The position numbers and the translations under genes were made by a program. The notes under the pieces are model-generated. The model was not told the DNA's origin and searched no databases. It saw only the letters and a list, made by a program, of their open reading frames with translations. This document shows, piece after piece, positions 1-5,448 of a stretch of DNA of 5,986 nucleotides (within the stretch, counting starts at the first letter, position 1; every line of letters starts with the position of its first letter). The stretch comes from Planctomycetota bacterium (GTDB lineage: Bacteria > Planctomycetota > Phycisphaerae > FEN-1346), in contig JAPLMO010000215.1 of NCBI GenBank assembly GCA_026386995.1, forward strand, positions 1-5,986, written 5' to 3'.

Positions 1-129
1 GATGGCTCGCCTCATCCTACCGACCACGAACCCTACCGTCCAGGCCCGAAGCATCCCTGGAGAAAATCCTTCAAACAGAAACGCCAAGACCGGACATTTC
101 TACTGGGTCAGGACCCCGGACATTTTTAA
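1..129 (+). CDS. C-terminal tail of an unidentified, possibly transposase-like ORF (5' end outside window)
   Basis: Frame 1 is open from the first base to a TAA at 127-129, giving a 42-residue tail. It is rich in basic residues and contains HPWRKSFKQKRQ followed by DRTFLLGQDPGHF. The last residues are encoded by the two 26-bp direct repeats at 87-138, so the reading frame runs into a repeated DNA end, as transposase genes often do at the end of an insertion sequence. The HPWR-type basic tail resembles C-termini I associate with transposase or integrase-like proteins of environmental bacteria, but that is memory, not a search. No catalytic motif lies inside the window. It could equally be a chance open frame, since 42 codons in GC-rich DNA is weak evidence. 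Confidence 0.33.
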   Translation, partial: DGSPHPTDHEPYRPGPKHPWRKSFKQKRQDRTFLLGQDPGHF

Positions 130-138
130 TGGGCCTTG
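87..138 (+). repeat. Two 26-bp imperfect direct repeats, insertion-sequence-end-like
   Basis: The core CGGACATTT occurs at 91-99 and again at 117-125, exactly 26 bp apart. The wider matches are accggacatttctactggg (89-107) and cccggacatttttaatggg (115-133). This is the most AT-rich patch in the left part of the window and it overlaps the end of the open frame at 1-129. Repeated short motifs at the edge of an ORF are typical of transposase-binding ends of insertion sequences. The opposite end of such an element would lie to the left of the window, so the assignment is inferred. Confidence 0.5.
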
Positions 139-159
139 ACAGAGCGGAGGCGGACGCCG

Positions 160-191
160 GGCGCACGGCGTCACAGGCGCACCGGCGTCAC
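160..191 (+). repeat. Short tandem repeat upstream of the phosphodiesterase gene
   Basis: ggcgcacggcgtcac (160-174) is followed by ggcgcaccggcgtcac (176-191). The copies differ by a single inserted base and are separated by one base. The pair ends 38 bp before the start codon of the phosphodiesterase gene. Such a pair could be a regulator-binding site or a simple slippage duplication; nothing in the sequence decides between them. Confidence 0.35.
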
Positions 192-229
192 TGGACTTAC
201 CGGCCGCGCCGTGATAAAGTGCGGCCCCT

Positions 230-1888
230 ATGAGTACTGTTCCCGGACGAAAAACCATCGTGCTGGGCTTCGACGGCGCCACGTGGCGCATCCTGGACCC
301 CCTCTTTGCACGCGGCCGGATGCCCCGCCTGGCAGCCCTCGCCGCGCGCGGCACACGGGCCACGCTGCTCTCCACGACGCACCCCGTGAGCCCCGTTGCG
401 TGGTCGTCCATCGCCACGGGCAAGAACGCCGGCAAGCACGGCATCTTCGACTTCGGCCGCCGCACGCCCGGCAGTTACCACATCGAGACCGTCTCCAGCC
501 GCCTCCAGCGCGGCCCCACGCTGTGGGACCTGACGAGCGCGGCAGGCCTGCGCACGGGCGTCTTCAACGTGCCCGTCACCTACCCTGCGCGGGAGGTCAA
601 CGGGTTCCTCGTAACGTGCATTTTTACACCCTCCAATAAGGTCACGTTCACGCACCCGGCGGACCTGTCGGCGGAACTGAACCGTCTGACCGACGGCTAC
701 GAGTTCGCCACGCGCGAGGTTTTCAACCCCGGCCACGAGCGCGTGTACGTCGACAGCATCCTCCGGACGCTGGAAAAGCGCGAGAAGGCCCTCGACTTCC
801 TGCTGGACCGCTACCCGATCGACGCCGGTATGCTGGTGTACATCGAGTCGGACCACGTGCAGCACAAACTCTTCCCGCCCGACAACCTGGCCGGCGGCGA
901 ACTGCCGTGGCCGTACAGCGGCGTAACCGAGGTGTACGAGCGGCTGGACGCGGCCGTCGGACGCCTGCTGGACCGCTTCGGCCCAGAGACGAACATCATC
1001 CTCATCAGCGACCACGGCGCCGGGCCGATGCGCGGCGTAATGTACATCAACCGCTGGCTCATGGAAATGAGCCACCTGAGGCTGAAACGCTCGCTCGGCT
1101 ATCCCCTGAAGTGGTTGCTGGCGCGGACGGACCTGCTGGTGCGCGGCTACCGGGTGGCACAGAAAGTGGGCCTCGGGTGGCTCGGCAACCTGGTCCCAGA
1201 CAGCCTGCGCGACGCCGTTGCCACGAGTTTCGTCTCGTTCGACGACGTTGACTGGACGCGCACACGGGCTTACAGTTTCGGCGAGTTCGGGCAGATATTC
1301 CTGAACCTCAAGGGCCGCGAGCCCCAGGGCATCGTCGATCCCGGCGCCGAGGCCGAGCAAGTCCTTGCAGATATCGCGCGGCAACTCGGGGAAGTGATCG
1401 ACCCCGCCACCGGGCGGCCGGTCGTCACGTGCATCTGGCGGCGTGACGAGGTCTTCCGCGGCCCGGCGGCCGCCGAGGGGCCGGACCTTCTCTTCGTCAT
1501 CGACGATTACGCCCGCGACGCCTCCGTCCAGTTCGGCATCGGGCGCCAGACGGTCCTCGGGCAGCCGGAATTCATGGACCGCGGGTGCCACCGGCCGGAG
1601 GGCGTCATCATCGCCGCCGGCCCGGACATCCGCCCCGGCCAAGCCGAGCCCGTCTCGGTCATGGACGTGACGCCCACGGCCCTGCACCTCCTGGGCCTGC
1701 CGGTGCCGGAAGACATGGACGGCCGCGTCCTGACGGAGTTCCTGGCGGGCGCTGCGGCGTCGCGGAGCGTGGGGCGCTCGGCCGCGGCCGCAACAGCCCC
1801 GGCGCAGGAAACCTCGGCCCCGGCCATGTCGGAGGAGGAGCAGCGCGAGGTCGAGAAACGCCTGCACGACCTCGGGTACCTCGACTGA
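230..1888 (+). CDS. Type I phosphodiesterase / nucleotide pyrophosphatase-like protein (alkaline phosphatase superfamily)
   Basis: This 552-residue protein has the full metal site of the NPP branch of the alkaline phosphatase superfamily. The visible ligands are Asp15 in LGFDGATW, Ser54 (aligned with the Thr/Ser nucleophile, nine residues before the TG of SSIATGKNAGKHGI), Asp208 and His212 in SDHVQH, Asp261-His262 in ISDHGAG, and His454 in GCHRPEG. It should bind two divalent metals and cleave phosphodiester or phosphoanhydride bonds; the substrate is unknown. There is no signal peptide or membrane segment, so it is probably cytoplasmic. An Ala/Ser-rich linker (about 507-532) leads to a charged tail ending RLHDLGYLD. 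The ATG is bounded by an in-frame TAA at 215-217, so a longer form is excluded. No clear Shine-Dalgarno precedes it. It lies 24 bp before the asparagine synthase gene, which suggests a shared transcript and a role in glycan metabolism (inference). Confidence 0.9.
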   Translation: MSTVPGRKTIVLGFDGATWRILDPLFARGRMPRLAALAARGTRATLLSTTHPVSPVAWSSIATGKNAGKHGIFDFGRRTPGSYHIETVSSRLQRGPTLWDLTSAAGLRTGVFNVPVTYPAREVNGFLVTCIFTPSNKVTFTHPADLSAELNRLTDGYEFATREVFNPGHERVYVDSILRTLEKREKALDFLLDRYPIDAGMLVYIESDHVQHKLFPPDNLAGGELPWPYSGVTEVYERLDAAVGRLLDRFGPETNIILISDHGAGPMRGVMYINRWLMEMSHLRLKRSLGYPLKWLLARTDLLVRGYRVAQKVGLGWLGNLVPDSLRDAVATSFVSFDDVDWTRTRAYSFGEFGQIFLNLKGREPQGIVDPGAEAEQVLADIARQLGEVIDPATGRPVVTCIWRRDEVFRGPAAAEGPDLLFVIDDYARDASVQFGIGRQTVLGQPEFMDRGCHRPEGVIIAAGPDIRPGQAEPVSVMDVTPTALHLLGLPVPEDMDGRVLTEFLAGAAASRSVGRSAAAATAPAQETSAPAMSEEEQREVEKRLHDLGYLD

Positions 1889-1898
1889 CCGCGGGTTT

Positions 1899-1903
1899 GA
1901 AGG
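1899..1903 (+). promoter_or_regulatory. Ribosome binding site for the asparagine synthase gene
   Basis: GAAGG ends 9 bases before the ATG at 1913, inside the 24-bp gap after the phosphodiesterase stop codon. It gives the second gene its own translation signal, whereas the first gene has no obvious one. Confidence 0.5.
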
Positions 1904-1912
1904 CACGCAACC

Positions 1913-3760
1913 ATGTGCGGCATCTGCGGATTCAACTGGTCGGATGCGCGACTGCTGGCGCGCATGATGGACGTCCAGGCCCATCGCGGCCCGGACGCCG
2001 CCGGCTCGTTTTCCGACGGTCGCATCTCGCTGGGGCACCGGCGCCTGTCGATCATCGACCTCTCCGACGCCGGGCGCCAGCCGATGCCGAACGAAGACGG
2101 CTCGCTGCGCATCGTCTTCAACGGCGAGATCTACAACTACGTGGAACTGGCCGACGAACTCCGCGGCCTCGGCCACGCCTTCCGCACGCGAACCGACACC
2201 GAGGTCATCCTCCACGCCTACGAAGAGTGGGGCGAGAAGTGCCTCGACCGCTTCAACGGCATGTTCGCGTTCGCCCTGTACGATGCCCCGCGGCGGCGGC
2301 TGTTTCTGGCCCGCGACCGGTTCGGCATCAAGCCCCTCCACTACTGGCACTCGGGCGAGCGGCTGCTCTTCGCCTCGGAGATCAAGGCAATCCTGGAACA
2401 CCCCGACGTGCCGCGTCGGCCTGACGATCTGGCCGTCTACGATTACCTCGCGTTCAACTGCTACAACCACACCGACCGCACGTTCTTCGAGGGCATCCGG
2501 TCGCTCTTGCCGGGCCAGTGCGCCACGTTGGATCTGGCGACCGGGCAACTCGCCGAGCGGCAGTGGTACGAGATTCCCGTCGGCCGCGAGCAGGCCGTGG
2601 CCGACGAGAAGGACGCGGTCGAGAAGTTCCGCGACATCTTCTTCGACGCCATCCGCCTGCGCCTCACGCGGGCCGACGTCGAGGTCGGCTCGTGCCTATC
2701 GGGCGGCCTGGATTCCTCCAGCATCGTTTGCTCGATGCATCACATGGGCGAGGCCCGCGCACGCGACCACCAGACCTTCAGCATCGTCTTCCCCGGCACG
2801 GACATCGACGAGTCCCCCTATGTCTCGGAGGTCGTCGGCCTGGCGGGCCTGCGGAGCCACGTCACAACATCCTCGAGCGAGCGCCTTCTGGAAGACCTCG
2901 ACCGCCTGGTCTACCACCAAGACGAACCGTTCGGCGGGCCCTCGATCTTCGCGCAGTGGGAGGTCATGCGCCTCGCCCACCGCGAGGGCATCAAGGTCCT
3001 CCTCGACGGCCAGGGCGCCGACGAACTCATGGCCGGCTACCTTTTCTTTCAGGGCTACCGGATGCTGGAACTGCTGCTCCACGCCCAGCCGATCGAGGCG
3101 GCGGCCGAGGCCGCGGGTTTCATGCGTCTGCACGGGCGGAGGACGGACCCCTTCCTGGCGGCCCTGCTCTTCGCCTCGCCGAAGGCCCTGAAGAACGCCA
3201 TGGCCCGGCGGTACCTCCACGTGCCCCTCATGCCGGAGTTCTCCAAGCGCCTCGCCCCGGCCAGCGACGTGCCGGCCCGCATGTACAGCCGCATGGGCCT
3301 CAACCAGGCACTGGCCTACCGCGTGAAGTTCAGCCTGCCGCAACTCTTGCGCGAGGAAGACCGCAACTCGATGGCGTTCTCGATCGAGTCGCGGCTGCCG
3401 TTCCTGGATTACCGGCTGGTGGAGTACCTCTTCTCGCTCGGCCCGCAGTACAAGGTCCGCCGCGGAATGACCAAGTACGTGCTGCGCGAGGCGATGCGCG
3501 GCATCCTGCCGGAGCCGGTACGCATGAGGATGGGGAAACTGGGGTTCCCGACGCCGATCGTGACGTGGCTCCGCGAGCCGGAGGTCAGCGCAAAGGTGAG
3601 CGAGATCCTCTCATCGGATTCTTTTCGCGGCCGGGGCTACCTCGATGCGGCCGCGGTGCGGGGCCTCTACGCCGATCACGTCGCGGGCAAGGCCGACGTG
3701 TGGCAGACGGTCTGGAAGGCCGTCAACCTGGAACTCTGGCTGCGGCGGTTCATCGATTAA
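1913..3760 (+). CDS. asnB: Asparagine synthase (glutamine-hydrolysing) family amidotransferase
   Basis: This 615-residue protein has the usual AsnB length and two-domain plan. The N-terminal class II glutaminase domain begins MCGICGF; Cys2 becomes the N-terminal nucleophile after Met removal, which fixes the start. Its glutamine-binding residues are visible: Arg44 in HRRLSIID, NGEIYNY at 70-76 and Asp95 in RTDTE. The C-terminal ATP-pyrophosphatase domain has the PP-loop SGGLDSS at 263-269, DGQGADELMAGY at 365-376 and EDRNSMAFSIESRLPFLDY at 482-500. The enzyme should transfer glutamine-derived ammonia to an acyl-adenylate. The acceptor may be aspartate or a carboxylate on a sugar or glycan precursor. 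AsnB-like proteins are common in exopolysaccharide and lipopolysaccharide loci, which fits the flippase next door. Gln367 stands where E. coli AsnB has Glu in GEGSDE. Family assignment is firm; free asparagine as the product is not. Confidence 0.93.
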   Translation: MCGICGFNWSDARLLARMMDVQAHRGPDAAGSFSDGRISLGHRRLSIIDLSDAGRQPMPNEDGSLRIVFNGEIYNYVELADELRGLGHAFRTRTDTEVILHAYEEWGEKCLDRFNGMFAFALYDAPRRRLFLARDRFGIKPLHYWHSGERLLFASEIKAILEHPDVPRRPDDLAVYDYLAFNCYNHTDRTFFEGIRSLLPGQCATLDLATGQLAERQWYEIPVGREQAVADEKDAVEKFRDIFFDAIRLRLTRADVEVGSCLSGGLDSSSIVCSMHHMGEARARDHQTFSIVFPGTDIDESPYVSEVVGLAGLRSHVTTSSSERLLEDLDRLVYHQDEPFGGPSIFAQWEVMRLAHREGIKVLLDGQGADELMAGYLFFQGYRMLELLLHAQPIEAAAEAAGFMRLHGRRTDPFLAALLFASPKALKNAMARRYLHVPLMPEFSKRLAPASDVPARMYSRMGLNQALAYRVKFSLPQLLREEDRNSMAFSIESRLPFLDYRLVEYLFSLGPQYKVRRGMTKYVLREAMRGILPEPVRMRMGKLGFPTPIVTWLREPEVSAKVSEILSSDSFRGRGYLDAAAVRGLYADHVAGKADVWQTVWKAVNLELWLRRFID

Positions 3761-3762
3761 CC

Positions 3763-5184
3763 CTACATGCGCAACTCGCAGAGCAAGAACGCCGCCGTCA
3801 CGGCCAGCACCACGGCGCCCGTAACGGCCGCATCGGCCCACATCCGCACGCCGGTCCGCGACGCCACCCACGCCACACGGACCATCGCGCCGAGGATGTA
3901 CACCGCCAGAAACACCAGCGCCAAGCCCATGAGGCCGAACGTCGGCGTCACCGCCAGGCCGCCCACCAGCACCAGCGCCAGCCCAACCCACTCCAGGACC
4001 GTCAGGGCCTTCTCGCGGCCCGTGGCCAGCAGCACAGGGTTGAACACCGTCCGATGGACTTCCAGGAAGCCCACCGCCAGGAGCACGGTCAACCCTGGGC
4101 CCAGGTTGCCGGCGTGGAACACCTCGAGGATATAGCCCTTGGCAAACTGGACCAGGATGAAGAAGAAGAACGTCATGGCGCTGACGGCCCAGAACGAACT
4201 GCGCAGGGTCCGCGCCATCTGCGTGCGGTCGGCCATGCGGTCGAGGCCCGGCAGCGCCGGAAAGAGCGCTCGCCCGATCGGCTGGCAGAACTCAACCGCC
4301 GCCACCGACAGGTTCCGCGCCACCCAGAACCCCGCCGCCGCCACCGGACCGCCCGCGATCCAAGCCGTCAGCACGCCGACGTGTGAGAACAGCGTCGGGG
4401 CGTTGCGCGGCAGAAACATAAAAACCGTGTCGCGGAGCATGCCTTTAAGCGGCAGGCCCCTCCAGACCACAGGCTGGCCGCGCAGACGCAGGAACACCGC
4501 CAACTCCCCCGCCATCAGCGCCACCGCGAAGGCGTACCCGACGGCCCACGCGCCCACCAACCCGGTCCAAGGCCAGACGGCCACGTACATCACCAGCGCC
4601 GCAACGAGCAGGCGGACCACCTGGAACGTGCCCGCTTCGGCCAGGAGGCTCCACCGCATCCGCTGGAACCCGTCGAAGACGGCGCCGATGACCACCAGCA
4701 GGGCGTAACTCGGGAGCCATAGGGCGGCCGTCTGCCACGGGCGGATGCCGGCCTCGATGTCGGCCACCGATTCCGGCCGCCAGACCCGCGCGGCCTCCAG
4801 GAGGCCGTACGGCGCCGCGATGCCGAGCAGCGCCATCCCAACGCCGATGATCACGGCCAGGGCAAGACCGCCGCCGAGCGTTTGGGCTACCGATTGGGAC
4901 GGCCCCTCGCCTTCCTCGGCCCGCGTGCGACTGATCCGAAGCGTCACGCTGCCGGCGACGCCGTTGGCGGTGATACTGACCGCCGCCAGCATGGCCGAGA
5001 GCACCACCGCCAGGCGCCCCACGTCCTTGTCGTCGCGGTAGGCGTCCTTGATCATGTACATCAAGATGATGTTGACCACGCCCATGGCCACCTGGTTGGC
5101 AAAGAGCGCCCCGAGGTTGCCGCGCACGAAAAGTTGGACGCGGTCCAGGGCGGTCTTGAGCGTAGACGGCGAAGCGCGGTTCAT
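3763..5184 (-). CDS. Polysaccharide/oligosaccharide flippase-like membrane protein (Wzx/MATE-fold type)
   Basis: This 473-residue protein has about 12-13 hydrophobic segments, for example near residues 24-45, 57-82, 101-130, 152-172, 186-204, 208-233, 280-300, 330-350, 361-386, 394-413, 416-440 and 449-469. The length and segment pattern fit Wzx-type flippases of the MOP exporter superfamily, which move lipid-linked sugars across the inner membrane. The opening, an amphipathic stretch then NLGALFANQ, is typical of this group. The family has few diagnostic residues, so the call rests on architecture and context. I chose the ATG at 5182-5184 because GGAAAGG lies 9 bases upstream. A longer form from a GTG at 5238 would add 18 residues encoded mostly by a palindromic repeat and is unlikely. 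The gene converges on the asparagine synthase gene with 2 bp between the stops. Confidence 0.75.
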   Translation of the reverse strand: MNRASPSTLKTALDRVQLFVRGNLGALFANQVAMGVVNIILMYMIKDAYRDDKDVGRLAVVLSAMLAAVSITANGVAGSVTLRISRTRAEEGEGPSQSVAQTLGGGLALAVIIGVGMALLGIAAPYGLLEAARVWRPESVADIEAGIRPWQTAALWLPSYALLVVIGAVFDGFQRMRWSLLAEAGTFQVVRLLVAALVMYVAVWPWTGLVGAWAVGYAFAVALMAGELAVFLRLRGQPVVWRGLPLKGMLRDTVFMFLPRNAPTLFSHVGVLTAWIAGGPVAAAGFWVARNLSVAAVEFCQPIGRALFPALPGLDRMADRTQMARTLRSSFWAVSAMTFFFFILVQFAKGYILEVFHAGNLGPGLTVLLAVGFLEVHRTVFNPVLLATGREKALTVLEWVGLALVLVGGLAVTPTFGLMGLALVFLAVYILGAMVRVAWVASRTGVRMWADAAVTGAVVLAVTAAFLLCELRM

Positions 5185-5193
5185 GTCCTGGAA

Positions 5194-5200
5194 CCTTTCC
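5194..5200 (-). promoter_or_regulatory. Ribosome binding site that decides the flippase start
   Basis: On the minus strand GGAAAGG is followed by 9 bases (TTCCAGGAC) and then ATG at 5184. No comparable signal fits the upstream GTG at 5238, so this site supports the shorter protein. Confidence 0.6.
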
Positions 5201-5215
5201 GAGCAACCAGCATTC

Positions 5216-5241
5216 GCGCGGCGGGTCTCCGTACCCACCGC
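5216..5241 (-). repeat. Palindromic repeat family I, copy A
   Basis: The arms gcggcgggt (5218-5226) and acccaccgc (5233-5241) enclose a 6-base loop. On the minus strand the loop reads ACGGAG and the one imperfect pair becomes a G-U wobble. Bases 5216-5236 are an exact 21-bp inverted copy of 5272-5292 in copy B. Confidence 0.7.
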
Positions 5242-5260
5242 TCCATACGCGACTATGCAT

Positions 5261-5296
5261 CTTTGCGCGGCGGGTACGGAGACCCGCCGCGCAAAG
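5261..5296 (+). repeat. Palindromic repeat family I, copy B (15-bp perfect stem)
   Basis: The arms ctttgcgcggcgggt (5261-5275) and acccgccgcgcaaag (5282-5296) are perfectly complementary and enclose the loop acggag. The loop sequence is the same as in copy A but on the opposite strand, so the two copies form an inverted pair. No T-run follows on either strand, so an intrinsic terminator is possible but not supported. Confidence 0.75.
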
Positions 5297-5347
5297 GTTG
5301 AATGATTCTTTCTGCGGTTCTACTTAGTCCGTCAACTTCAATTATGT

Positions 5348-5378
5348 GGGTGCCACGGCTGCGCAGTTTGCAGCCGTG
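5348..5378 (+). repeat. Palindromic repeat family II, copy 1
   Basis: cacggctgc (5354-5362) pairs with gcagccgtg (5370-5378) across a 7-base loop. The flank 5348-5364 is the left arm of a perfect 17-bp outer inverted repeat whose right arm is 5409-5425. Confidence 0.75.
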
Positions 5379-5393
5379 TCTTCCTGCCGACGA

Positions 5394-5425
5394 CCACGGC
5401 TGCACAAGGCGCAGCCGTGGCACCC
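5394..5425 (-). repeat. Palindromic repeat family II, copy 2 (inverted)
   Basis: ccacggctgc (5394-5403) pairs with gcagccgtgg (5411-5420) across a 7-base loop. Read on the minus strand it matches copy 1 as GCCACGGCTGCGC, four variable bases, then TGCAGCCGTG. The two copies are therefore the same element in opposite orientation, 15 bp apart. Confidence 0.75.
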
Positions 5426-5448
5426 GCAGGTCAAGAACTGACAGGCTA

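Larger units (their letters stand above)
5185..5448. other. Gene-free interval filled with palindromic repeats
   Basis: The 264 bp between the GTPase stop and the flippase start contain no credible gene. They hold two inverted pairs of hairpin repeats (5216-5296 and 5348-5425) separated by an AT-richer stretch (about 5297-5347) that is the most promoter-like place for the flippase. I see no strong -10/-35 pair and no hairpin followed by a T-run on the minus strand. Confidence 0.6.

Noticed and set aside
136..141. Perfect TTGACA at the edge of the direct repeats as a promoter -35
   Set aside because: No -10-like hexamer is found 15-19 bp downstream; the region is GC-rich (cggacgccgggcg). It could only be an unpaired -35.
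197..2548. 783-residue open frame on the minus strand across the phosphodiesterase and half of the asparagine synthase gene
   Set aside because: It is antisense to two strongly recognised genes, has no recognisable domain, and is low-complexity in Arg, Val and Ala. Long antisense frames are expected from GC-rich codon bias.
2518..4386. 622-residue open frame on the plus strand crossing the asparagine synthase and flippase genes
   Set aside because: It is a +1-type shadow of the asparagine synthase gene continuing antisense to the flippase, with Arg/Pro/His-rich composition and no domain.
5261..5296. Intrinsic terminator
   Set aside because: The 15-bp stem is strong, but neither strand has a T-run directly after it, and the sequence is shared with a second inverted copy, so a repeat element explains it better.
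5305..5335. Possible minus-strand promoter for the flippase (TTGACG at 5335-5330, AAGAAT at 5310-5305)
   Set aside because: The spacer is 19 bp and the -10 matches only four of six bases. The AT-richer context is suggestive, but the evidence is too weak to list as a feature.
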